Source of the DNA: Sipunculus nudus
Taxonomy: Eukaryota; Annelida; Sipuncula; Golfingiida; Sipunculidae
Direction: 5' to 3'
Assembly: GCA_026874595.1 (NCBI GenBank)
Contig: CM049318.1
Location: 2,479,741-2,543,740, forward strand
Length of the DNA: 64,000 nucleotides
Part shown: piece by piece, positions 37,385 to 49,300 of the stretch
Numbering within the stretch: position 1 is the stretch's first letter
Layout of the letters: each line of letters starts with the position of its first letter
Translations under genes and position numbers: made by a program
Notes under the pieces: generated by a model
Database searches by the model: none
What the model saw: only the letters and a program-made list of their open reading frames with translations
Told to the model about the DNA's origin: nothing

Positions 37385-38561
37385 AACTAGAATATGGGTA
37401 GTCGGCAAGTGACTACGTGTATCCGCCTAAATCAGAGAGGTACGGGTGAAGTGATGAAAGGATATAGAGGTAATTGGAAAACCTTGTGTGGTAGATGACA
37501 TATTACATGAAAGATATAGATTAGTTGGTGTGGAATTGTTATGATGTAAAGGCTGAATTACCTGGAGGGAGGGAGATAGGTGGCGCCACTTGTCATATCA
37601 ACAAAAAAACCTATCCAAGATGTATACACGTGCAAAATTACATGTGAATAAGTCCAACCACTGCAGAGATATACATGATTTTATTGCAAGGCAGACAAAC
37701 AGATGGACGCTGTGCAAAAACAGTTGCAGGTGCCACCACCAGTTTTAGGTATAATAAAGGGCTATGTTAGACCAATACACATGCAAAATTTCAGGCTGAT
37801 ATGTCAAACCAGTCCTGAAATCTAAGCATGGTTGTCTAGAGCATAAACAGGGAGGTAGGTGGCGCCACCTGTCACAAAAATGAAAAAACTATCCAAGATG
37901 AATAAACATGTAAAATTTCAGCCCAATTGGTCAAACAAGTCCTGACATATCAGCATGAATGTCTGCACTGCAAACACATAGGTAGGTGGCGCCACCTGTC
38001 ATATCTGAGCTAAAAATCTATCCAAGATGTATAAACATGCAAAATTTCAAGAGAATAAGTCCAACCACTGCAGAGATATGCATGGTTTTATTCAAAGGCA
38101 GATAAACAGATAGCCGCTGTGCAAAAATAGTTGCAGGTGGCGCCACCAGTTTTGGATATGTAAAAGGGCTATGTTAGACTTATACATATGCAAAATTTCA
38201 GGCTGATCGTCAAACAAGTCCTGAGATATTAGCATGAATGTCTGGAGCATAAACAGGAAGGTAAATCGAAAACCTATCCAAGATGTATAAACGTGCAAAA
38301 TTTCAGCCTGATCAGTCCAACTATTCCAAAAATATGGGGGTTTATGTGTGAACACAGATGCACAGATGGAGGCAGAGCGCTAAGGAAAGGTCAGAGGTCA
38401 AAATAAAATCAGGGCGCAGCAGTTCACATGTGACCCTAACATAATCCCGGGTTTTATTAATTCGGCCCAGCGGTTATGGAGGAGTTCTCCGGACACCTAT
38501 GCGGCAGGGGCAGGGGGCTGAAAACATAGTATCGGCAAAACTCTGTTTTGCCGGATACAAT
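37385..38561 (+). mobile_element. F2-type element, complete copy
   Basis: The left end is AACTAGAATATGG, then a GTAGTC-GGCAAGT-GACTAC hairpin and GTGTATCCGCC. The right end at about 38528-38560 is a hairpin with GTATCGGCAAAAC and GTTTTGCCGGATAC. Core units alternate GGTGGCGCCACCTGTCA with a GGCGCCACCAGTTTT block. AGGTCAGAGGTCA is at 38388-38400. Confidence 0.85.
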
Positions 38562-38799
38562 GAGCATACACTATATCTGATAAGTATATATTGTAATGTG
38601 AAATTGGAAATTGTGGTATTAAACAATTTAATAATTCACCTGAACATTTCCCTATTCGGCCCATCTGGAACATGTATGTTATAATGTAACTGATATTTTA
38701 TAAGCATTTTAAAATATATTATTTAAGCACATAAGGGGGGGGGGGAGGGAGGTACTTGATTAATTAAAATTCCAGTGCACCAACTTTTGAAAATTCTTA

Positions 38800-39085
38800 A
38801 ATAAGATTTTGTAACCAACTAAAAATTATCAGGCTATAGCAGTTTGTGAATATGAGATCTATACTATTACCATGATCATTAGTTGGCTTTTTGATAAGCT
38901 GTTGACAGTTTAGCAGTTTACACTATCCAATTGAATCCATTGTTTTTAAATATATACAAACATACAAACATAATGTTCCCATCACACAGGTTGTTGTATA
39001 AGGAAAAGTTGTATACATTGGACCGGAAACAGCAATGCAATTAAAGAAGGGAACTAATGCAACATATCTGGTTGGGGGGGGGGGT
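38800..39085. repeat. Dispersed repeat, second copy
   Basis: Partner of 35785-36010 in the same orientation, with CATGATCATTAGTTGGC, TTTTGATAAGCTGTTGACAG, and a G-run at about 39075. Confidence 0.5.
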
Positions 39086-39566
39086 TCAGGGTTGCCACGT
39101 GATTCTACTTTTGTGACTGCAGTGTTGCATCACTAATACGTTTACCCAGGCAAGGCTGTAGGGACCAGACATGGCTGGTCTGGAGGTTCAAAATGTAAAT
39201 ACATTAGAGCCTTAGAAAAACTTCGATAACTAGAATAATTTTTAAGCTTTTACTTTCAAATTTCAGAATTTAACAGATTAAATCTGTTTATATACTGACT
39301 GTGAAAAGTAAATCAAATGTTCTTACAAGAAAGAAACCTGGTCAAACTTTAGCAAAATTTAAGGTACCAAATTTATATTTTTGCTAATATTTAAAATAAA
39401 TCAACAGATTTTGATCTAATTTTTTGTATAAAATTAAATTTTAATGAACTAAAGTTGTATTACTGATAAAAAGTTCCTAAATTTAACATTTTTGGTCTTA
39501 AGTGACTAAATATCTTCTTTGATTTGTTTTACAAATTCCATTATGTTTGGGTCCATAACTTTTTTA
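39086..39566. other. No recognisable gene
   Basis: AT-rich sequence in receptor intron 1. Confidence 0.4.
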
Positions 39567-42131
39567 AACTAGAATACGGGTAGTGGACAAGCAACTACGT
39601 GTATCTGCCAAAATCAGAGTGGAATGGGTGAAGTGAGGCATGGATTAAGTGGCAAGGGGAAACAGAGTTAGGTGTGTTGCATATTAGCATGGATGTCTGC
39701 AGCCGAAATGTGTATGTAGTTTGCGCCACCTACCACAAAATCCAGAAAGCTGTCCAATTTGTATACATATGCAAAATTTAAGGCAGAAAAGTCAAACCAC
39801 TACATGTATATGAGTGATTTTATCCCACAGCAGACAAACAGAAGAACTTGTGCAAAAATGGTGGCAGGTGGCGCCACCAATTTTGTGTATGATTAAGAGC
39901 TATGTGAGATCTATACACATGCAAAATTTCAGGGGGATATGTCCAAGCAGTCCATAGATTTAAGCCTGAATGTCTGCAGCTTTAAATAAATGTAGGTGGC
40001 ACCACCTGCCAAAAAATCGAGAATGCTTTCAAAGATGTATAAACACGCAAAATTTTAGGCAGATAATTTGTACCACTACAGAGATATGAGTGATTTTAAC
40101 CCAAGGCAGACAAACAGACGGACGCTGTGCAAAAATGGTAACAGGTGGCCCCTCCAGTTTTGTGTATGATAAAGAGCTATGTGAGATCTATACACATGCA
40201 AAATTTTTGCCCAATTGGTCAAACGGTTCCCGAGATATGAGCTTGTATGTCTGCAGTGTAAACTAGAATGTAGGTGGCGCCACCTGTCATGAAATCAAGA
40301 AATCTGTCCAGGATGAATAAACCTGCAAAATTTTAGGCATATATGTCAAACCACTACAGAGTTATGAGTGATTTTAGCCCACAGCAGACAAACAAACAGA
40401 CGCTGTGCAAAAATGGTTGCAGGTGGCCCCTCCAGTTTTGTGTATGATAAAGAGCTATGTGAGATCTATACACATGCAAAATTTTTACCCAATTGGTCAA
40501 ACGGTTCCCGAGATATGAGCTTGTATGTCTGCAGTGTAAACTAGAATGTAGGTGGCGCCACCTGTCATGAAATCAAGAAATCTGTCCAGGATGAATAAAC
40601 TTGCAAAATTTTAGGCATATATGTCAAACCACTACAGAGTTATGAGTGATTTTAGCCCACAGCAGACAAACAAACAGACGCTGTGCAAAAATGGTTGCAG
40701 GTGGCCCCTCCAGTTTTGTGTATGATAAAGAGCTATGTGAGATCTATACACATGCAAAATTTTTACCCAATTGGTCAAACGGTTCCCGAGATATGAGCTT
40801 GTATGTCTGCAGTGTAAACTAGAATGTAGGTGGCGCCACCTGTCATGAAATCAAGAAATCTGTCCAGGATGAATAAACTTGCAAAATTTTAGGCATATAT
40901 GTCAAACCACTACAGAGTTATGAGTGATTTTAGCCCACAGCAGACAAACAAACAGACGCTGTGCAAAAATGGTTGCAGGTGGCCCCTCCAGTTTTGTGTA
41001 TGATAAAGAGCTATGTGAGATCTATACACATGCAAAATTTTTGCCCAATTGGTCAAACGGTTCCCGAGATATGAGCTTGTATGTCTGCAGTGTAAACTAG
41101 AATGTAGGTGGCGCCACCTGTCATGAAATCAAGAAATCTGTCCAGGATGAATAAACCTGCAAAATTTTAGGCATATATGTCAAACCACTACAGAGTTATG
41201 AGTGATTTTAGCCCACAGCAGACAAACAAACAGACGCTGTGCAAAAATGGTTGCAGGTGGCCCCTCCAGTTTTGTGTATGATAAAGAGCTATGTGAGATC
41301 TATACACATGCAAAATTTTTACCCAATTGGTCAAACGGTTCCCGAGATATGAGCTTGTATGTCTGCAGTGTAAACTAGAATGTAGGTGGCGCCACCTGTC
41401 ATGAAATCAAGAAATCTGTCCAGGATGAATAAACTTGCAAAATTTTAGGCATATATGTCAAACCACTACAGAGTTATGAGTGATTTTAGCCCACAGCAGA
41501 CAAACAAACAGACGCTGTGCAAAAATGGTTGCAGGTGGCCCCTCCAGTTTTGTGTATGATAAAGAGCTATGTGAGATCTATACACATGCTAACTTTTGGC
41601 CCAATCGGTCAAATGGTTCCCGAGATATGAGCTTGGATGTCTGCAGCGTAAACTAGAATGTAGGTGGCGCCACCTGTCATAAAATAAAAAAACTATCCAT
41701 GATGTATTCGCATGCCGAATTAGTGAAATAATAAGGTGAATTAGTCAAACCACTGCAGAGATATGAGTGATTTTAACCCAAGGCAGATGAACAGATGGAC
41801 ACTGTGCAAGCATGGTTGCAGGTGTTGCCACTACTTTTTGTGTAGGTTATAAAGCTATCCAAGGGCTACATTTGTACAAAATCTTTTCCTGATCCGTCAA
41901 ACAGTTCCCAAGTTATGTGGGTTTATGTGTGGAAACAGACGCACAAATGGATGCTGGGCAGAGAGGAAAGGTCAGAGGTCAACACAAATTGGTTAGACAC
42001 CAGTTCACACATGACCGGATAATTGGTGTAAGTTTTGGAAAAATCCGTCCAGTAGTCCCAGAGGAGTTCTCCGGAAATGAACGTGGCGGTGGCGGCGGCT
42101 GTGAAACCCAGTAAAAAACATAGTATCCGCA
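39567..42131 (+). mobile_element. F2-type element, expanded core, right hairpin cut
   Basis: The left end is AACTAGAATACGG, then GTAGTG-GACAAGC-AACTAC and GTGTATCTGCC. The core is enlarged by near-identical 278-bp units. AGGTCAGAGGTCA is at 41969-41981. The right end stops at ATAGTATCCGCA, so the second arm of the terminal hairpin is missing. Confidence 0.85.
40139..41600 (+). repeat. 278-bp tandem units inside the F2 copy
   Basis: GGTGGCGCCACCTGTCATG recurs at 40273, 40551, 40829, 41107 and 41385, exactly 278 bp apart, with only a few differences between units. Each also holds GGTGGCCCCTCCAGTTTTG and ACTAGAATGTAGG, the latter like the F2 left end. The low divergence indicates recent expansion. 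Confidence 0.95.
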
Positions 42132-42261
42132 CAGACTTAATTTCTGGTATGTACATAGGAATTATAAAGAGGAATATTTATGGTAAATATGGAGAAAAAC
42201 TAGATGAGTGGTGTCGATTTTATGCAGTTCTGAAGTGTGAAAATAGATTTTTAATAAATAA

Positions 42262-42490
42262 TTGAGGTTTTTCCTTAATATCTTGAAGGAACGAAGTCCT
42301 ATGGACCCAATTTTCAGCATGGTAGGAGATTTTGGGGACATCTATCTGTATGCCAAATTTCAGATTCGTAGGTCCAATAGTGTCAAAACATGTCAGTTTT
42401 ATGGATGGACATCCGGACGGAAGGATGGACGATGGACAATGGACCACAACTATAGCTCAGATGACTTAAAGTCAGCTGAGTTAATAAAAA
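42262..42490 (+). repeat. Dispersed 240-bp repeat with F4-like right end, copy 2
   Basis: Partner of 11480-11725. The right end has CTATAGCTCAGATGACTTAA and AGTCAGCTGAGTTAA, a more complete terminal hairpin than copy 1. Confidence 0.75.
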
Positions 42491-42499
42491 TCTTAATTT

Positions 42500-43045
42500 T
42501 GAAACACTGGATATTATTAGAAGTGAGAAAGGGCAACGTTTTTGTATAAGATTACTGAATATATATGGGCCTAACCATGATAGTTCAGACTTTTTCAAAA
42601 CAATAAAGGAATACATTGAATCTTCTCCAAATGATAACAAAATTTTCGGAGGTGATTTTAATTTAGTCTTAAAAATAGAGGAACATAAAAAAGGAGGTCA
42701 TCCTAAAACCCATCAAAGAGCACAGGATATAATACATATGTGGTTACATAATTTAGATATGGTAGATATTTAGCATGAACAACATCCGCAACTTCAGCAG
42801 TACACCTGGAAAAGATTAAGACCATCACATATATTCTGTAGACTAGATTTTTCTTAATATCAAAAGGACTTGTTGGAAATGTGGAAAACAGTTGGATCTT
42901 TCCATGGTTTTAAATCAGACCATTCATCAATCAGAATTAGGCTTGATTTAAAATATAGGAAAAGAAGACTAGGGTTTTGGAAACTTAATTGTAAATATCT
43001 ACAGATTTCAGAATACACAGAATTAATTAGAAATACTTGTTGAAT
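42500..43045 (+). pseudogene. LINE ORF2 fragment: decayed AP-like endonuclease domain
   Basis: The translated stretch shows endonuclease landmarks in order: NIYGPNHD; then FGGDFNLVL with the GDFN motif at 42651-42662; LDMVDI; QQYTWKRLRPSH with the YTW motif; CRLDF; and FKSDHSSIRI with the SDH motif, followed by FWKLN. The order and spacing fit the C-terminal half of the endonuclease of L1/Tx1-like LINEs. It is broken: a stop follows LDMVDI, and two frameshifts lie between RLDF and FKSDH. No reverse transcriptase follows; sequence turns into an F4-type repeat at about 43046. The copy can encode no active enzyme. It is clearly a LINE; the clade is less certain. Confidence 0.85.
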
Positions 43046-43310
43046 AATAGTTGTTCAGATACTTGAGCTTTTGAATCAAATTTTCCATTATTCTGGGTGG
43101 TACTTTGGAGCCCCATAGCTTAAAGAATATGGGTAACAGAGACCTTATTTCAGGTTCCCAAGGACATTTTTCATGGACCTCCCTGGATGTCAAGTAAGAA
43201 GGTTCCAGGTCCAGTGGTTACGATTTGTGCCTGGTAAACTGACAGACAGACAGACAGTGAGACAGACAGACAGATGGACGACGGACAAAGAGTGATTGAA
43301 GGATGAAGTA
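43046..43310 (+). mobile_element. F4 core unit and partial right end
   Basis: TTGTTCAGATACTTGAGC, GGAGCCCCATAGCTT, TTTTTCATGGACCTCCCTGG, and a (GACA)n stretch with GACGGACAAAGAGTGAT match F4 units at 14650 and 18740. The terminal hairpin is lost. Confidence 0.75.
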
Positions 43311-46305
43311 GGATGAGACTGTCACTGTCAGAGATATATAAGTCTATTCACACGTACCTTTACCTTTTTTTAATTAGTGAAAATGGATAAAATTTTCATA
43401 TACACCATTTCCCTAAACCATTTCAAATAAAATCTCACTCATTTTCTCTTTTAATCTCTCTCACTTTTAAAATAGTTTTGCATATTTGTTAAATATTTGT
43501 TAACCCAGAGTTCATAGAACAAATTCTTTTATTTTCTAGTTTTGCCTGCTGGCCTTATGGATGAACTGTTGTTGGTTAAGTGATGAGATTAAACTCTAAT
43601 GTTGGGCTCTCCTGGTGTTTCCATAGAAAACTGCATGATGAATTTCTTTTATGTCTTAATTAACCTTTGGCAAAAAATTCTCAAAGAAATAGAGAATGAT
43701 GTATTACATCTTATATTTTCAAGTAGACTTTAGCAGGGAGGTGTATATTACCTGTGACATGTCTCTTTTGGAGCTGTCCTTGGTACAGGTCAATGTACAG
43801 AAAATCAGTCTGTTAACTCTGACCTGGGGACACGTACAGTAATTGACCTATCCACCACAGCCCAGATGTTCCATCCTGATAATCTAAGCCCCAAAAACAC
43901 TCCTACACAGGAGATCTTCCATGCCCATGGTAGCAGAAGCTAATTACAACATAATAATGACGTCATAAAGGTTACCATCTGTGACTTAAATGTTATGTCA
44001 TTGTGTCATAAATATAACATGAATTACACCAAAACAGCTGAGTCACCTATACACAGCATGATCCAGGTAACTTGTGCAGTGTTAAAGTTACCTAAATAAT
44101 TTATGTACTTCAAAGCATTAGCACTGAACGAAATCACGTTAATCTGAAACAAGAGTCGTCTGTTACAGAGAAGTGGAATGAGAAAAAGTCTGCTACAATT
44201 TGGGCCAAGAAACCCGGTATGGCATTCACCAGATGCTCAAAGCATGCAATTACTTTAAATAAACATGTAGAGCTGTGTCCATTAATGATGTGTATTAAAA
44301 AATAAATATAGCTTTACAGACAATGCCTGTGATTGGATAAGACTCAAGACTCTCTAAAAATAAGAAACATTATACAAATAAAGACACTGAAGAATGCTGT
44401 TGAATAAAGTGTAAGTCCACTCAAAATGCAAAATCTAGGTAATGAATACCTTAGTTTGATTAGAAAAAGTGAAATATTTTACAGTATTCTATTCCACACT
44501 CAGTAAAAGCAAATTTAATCATGCATGTATCCACCATTTCAACAATACGAAGGAAATAAAGAAATGCTTCAAGAAATATCATCTCAGTACACATGCCTTA
44601 ACATATAAATTTACAACAGTAACACACTTAATATCATGGCATACCAATTTTTAATATTGGCAAACTGCCCCCAAAAAATCCAAGGTGACCAATCATTGTA
44701 TCAGTAATGAAACTTTCCTAGTCATTTTTTCTTTATGGAAGTAAAATTAAAACAAGAAGATACATCAGTAAATGTAAATCTGTATAATTCCAAGGGGAGA
44801 CAAAGAAGCCCACCTTCCAGGCTTCAACCTGAACTGATTTCAGGAACAATGAGAAACAAATACAATGACATTTATAATTATTTTTTTCATCAAATATATA
44901 TAAAGATGCATGTACCCTGTCATTAAATGTCTATTTTAATCTGACATTTAGATACCCAGCTGATGAGTGATTTCTTTAGGTGTCATTTTTTTTAAATACA
45001 TTTAATAGAAATATTTTGCTTATAAACATTTTTGTTTTAAATATTTTTTCCTTAGAATGTTATCTATCTATATAACAATTTATCTGTCAATTCTATCAAT
45101 GTATATGTACTGTCCTGGACACAAAAATCATATTCATATTGCCCTTGCTTTTTTTCAGGTGCTTCTATTAACTTGACAGAGTTTAGGGGGGGGGAGCAGG
45201 GCCCATAGGGGTAGGGAAGGGGAGAGTTCCTCACTTTCTGGCCTTAAATGGGATAAATTTAAACCATATCTGTGGTATAAATACTGATATAAGCCTCGAC
45301 ACAGTTTTTTTAGCTACAGCACAGAGTTCCTTATGCAAAGGTTATATGAATAGTGCTTCATTTTTTTAAATTTTCATACCTTTGGAGAGGGATGCCCCCT
45401 TCACACCTACCCCTTATGTGCAACATCTGTATCTCTTTGCATTCCTTCCACATTATAGAGGGTACATTCAATTAATGAAAGTAAAAAATTAATTGTCAGT
45501 CACCTATAATAGTTTACTCTTGATAACAAAAAGAAAAATTTCATCCTAAGCCAGCTTTTGGACACTGCAAATTATTGTACAACACAAGAAAGTAGGTAAA
45601 AGTAAGAAAAAGTAGGCATTTTCAAGAAAAATCAGGAAAATAGAACTGAGACCAATAAAGTAGGAAAAGTCGGTTAGCTTGACAGGACAACATGCTGCCC
45701 AAACAGGCCCGTGACTGTAGATATTCAACGCCTGTACCAGAAAACACTAGTCAGGCCTGCAGGTAAAAAAAACAAATTTTGAACCCTGCAGTAGTGAAAT
45801 CAAAGACACAGTTATCATTTAAGACTGCTCATCATGTTTTAATTAGATAGTTACAAGACATAGATACTTTAGCAAGTGCTGCCAATTACTAAATTTGCTT
45901 TCTGTTTTGCTTTCATCTCTCTTGTCCTTGACCTAAGCTGTCTGGCCCATAAACATGAATGTGTGGGTTCTTCAGTGTATGGGGAGGACAGCCAGGCTTG
46001 TGAAAAAGAATATGTTTTATGATAGTGCAGGATGCTGATGGAACAACCTGAGTGGCTCCATGCTTTGCTGGCTTTTCTCATGAGCTCAGGACAGGACAAA
46101 GTATGGGCCAATATTCTGGGTTTGAATGGAAATTTGAAACAATCTCTGAACAAGATATTGCCATTCTGTGTTAATCATGTGAGCTTTCTTAGGCTGTATG
46201 CTTCTTGCGTTGCCTTTCTGGCAACAAGAATGACCTTAGATAGGATCCAGACGTTCCTGGTGTCACTGCCATTTCCCTACCACTTTATTAATATCTGTCC
46301 AGCCT
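43311..46305. other. No recognised gene
   Basis: AT-rich sequence in receptor intron 1, with a G-run at about 45187. Between 45869 and 46305 longer frames are open on both strands (94 codons minus, 103 codons plus), but neither has a motif I recognise, and the plus one runs into the 76-bp satellite. Confidence 0.35.
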
Positions 46306-49300
46306 ACAGATCTGTAAACAGGAACCAGCTCCCCTATTTGTAGTACATTTCATCAATGGATGCACTTCAGGTTTTTGTGATTCAGGTCTGTAAACAGGAA
46401 CCAGCTCCACTGATTGTAGTACATTCCATCAATGGATGCACTTCAGGCTTTTGTGATTCAGGTCTGTAAACAGGAACCAGCTCCCCTGATTGTAGTACAT
46501 TCCATCAATGGATGCACTTCAGGCTTTTGTGATACAGGTCTGTAAACAGGAACCAGCTCCACTGATTGTAGTACATTCCATCAATGGATGCACTTCAGGC
46601 TTTTGTGATTCAGGTCTGTAAACAGGAACCAGCTCACCTGATTGTAGTACATTCCATCAATGGATGCACTTCAGGCTTTTGTGATACAGGTCTGTAAATA
46701 GGAACCAGCTCCACTGATTGTAGTACATTCCATCAATGGATGCACTTCAGTCTTTTGTGATACAGGTCTGTAAACAGGTACCAGCTCCACTGATTGTAAT
46801 ACATTCCATCAATGGATGCACTTCAGGCTTTTGTGATACAGGTCTGTAAACAGGAACCAGCTCCCCCGATTGTAGTACATTCCATCAATGGATGCACTTC
46901 AGGCTTTTGTGATACAGGTCTGTAAACAGGAACCAGCTCCCCTGATTGTAGTACATTCCATCAATGGATGCACTTCAGGCTTTTGTGATTCAGGTCTGTA
47001 AACAGGAACCAGCACCCCTGATTATAGTACATTCCATCAATGGATGCACTTCAGGCTTTTGTGATTCAGGTCTGTAAACAGGAACCAGCTCCCCCGATTG
47101 TAGTACATTCCATCAATGGATGCACTTCAGGCTTTTGTGATACAGGTCTGTAAACAGGAACCAGCTCCCCCGATTGTAGTACATTCCATCAATGGATGCA
47201 CTTCAGGCTTTTGTGATTCAGGTCTGTAAACAGGAACCAGCTCCCCTGATTGTAGTACATTCCATCAATGGATGCACTTTAGGCTTTTGTGATTCAGGTC
47301 TGTAAACAGGAACCAGCTCCACTGATTGTAGTACATTCCATCAATGGATGCACTTCAGGCTTTAGTGATTCAGGTCTGTAAACAGGAACCAGCTCCCCTG
47401 ATTGTAGTACATTCCATCAATGGATGCACTTCAGGCTTTTGTGATACAGGTCTGTAAACAGGAACCAGCTCCCCTGATTGTAGTACATTCCATCAATGGA
47501 TGCACTTCAGGCTTTTGTGATTCAGGTCTGTAAACAGGAACCAGCTCCCCTGATTGTAGTACATTCCATCAATGGATGCACTTCAGGCTTTTGTGATACA
47601 GGTCTGTAAACAGGAACCAGCTCCCCTGATTGTAGTACATTCCATCAATGGATGCACTTCAGGCTTTTGTGATTCAGGTCTGTAAACAGGAACCAGCTCC
47701 ACTGATTGTTGTACATTCCATCAATGGATGCACTTCAGGCTTTTGTGATACAGGTCTGTAAACAGGAACCAGCTCCCCTGATTGTAGTACATTCCATCAA
47801 TGGATGCACTTCAGGCTTTTGTGATTCAGGTCTGTAAACAGGAACGAGCTCCCCTGATTGTAGTACATTCCATCAATGGATGCACTTCAGGCTTTTGTGA
47901 TACAGGTCTGTAAACAGGAACCAGCTCCCCTGATTGTAGTACATTCCATCAATGGATGCACTTCAGGCTTTTGTGATACAGGTCTGTAAACAGGAACCAG
48001 CTCCCCTGATTGTAGTACATTCCATCAATGGATGCACTTCAGGCTTTTGTGATAAAGGTCTGTAAACAGGAACCAGCTCCCCTGATTGTAGTACATTCCA
48101 TCAATGGATGCACTTCAGGCTTTTGTGATACAGGTCTGTACACAGGAACCAGCTCCCCTGATTGTAGTACATTCCATCAATGGATGCACTTCAGGCTTTT
48201 GTGATTCAGGTCTGTAAACAGGAACCAGCTCCCCTGATTGTAGTACATTCCATCAATGGATGCACTTCAGGCTTTTGTGATACAGGTCTGTAAACAGGAA
48301 CCAGCTCCACTGATTGTAGTACATTCCATCAATGGATGCACTTCAGGTTTTTGTGATACAGGTCTGTAAACAGGAACCAGCTCCCCTGATTGTAGTACAT
48401 TCCATCAATGGATGCACTTCAGGCTTCTGTGATTCAGGTCTGTAAACAGGAACCAGCTCCCCTGATTGTAGTACATTCCATCAATGGATGCACTTCAGGC
48501 TTTTGTGATACAGGTCTGTAAACAGGAACCAGCTCCCCTGATTGTAGTACATTCCATCAATGGATGCACTTCAGGCTTTTGTCATTCAGGTCTGTAAACA
48601 GGAACCAGCTCCCCTGATTGTAGTACATTCCATCAATGGATGCACTTCAGGCTTTTGTGATACAGGTCTGTAAACAGGAACCAGCTCCCCTGATTGTAGT
48701 ACATTCCATCAATGGATGCACTTCAGGCTTTTGTGATACAGGTCTGTAAACAGGAACCAGCTTCCCTGATTGTAGTACATTCCATCAATGGATGCACTTC
48801 AGGCTTTTGTGATTCAGGTGTGTAAACAGGAACCAGCTCCCCTGATTGTAGTACATTCCATCCATGGATGCACTTCAGGCTTTTGTGATTCAGGTCTGTA
48901 AACAGGAACCAGCTCCCCTGATTGTAGTACATTTCACCAATGGATGCACTTCAGGCTTTTGTGATTCAGGTCTGTGAACAGGAACCAGCTTCCCTGATTG
49001 TAGTACATTCCATCAATGGATGCACTTCAGGCTTTTGTGATTCAGGTCTGTAAACAGGAACCAGCTCCCCTGATTGTAGTACATTCCATCAATGGATGCA
49101 CTTCAGGCTTTTGTGATACAGGTCTGTAAACAGGAACCAGCTCCCCTGATTGTAGTACATTCCATCAATGGATGCACTTCAGGCTTTTGTGATTCAGGTA
49201 TGTAAGCAGGAACCAGCTCCCCTGATTGTAGTACATTCCATCAATGGATGCACTTCAGGCTTTTGTGATTCAGGTCTGTAAACAGGAACCAGCTCCCCTG

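Noticed and set aside
45869-46343. Overlapping 94- and 103-codon frames on opposite strands
   Set aside because: No recognised domain, no splice context, and the plus-strand frame runs into satellite DNA.
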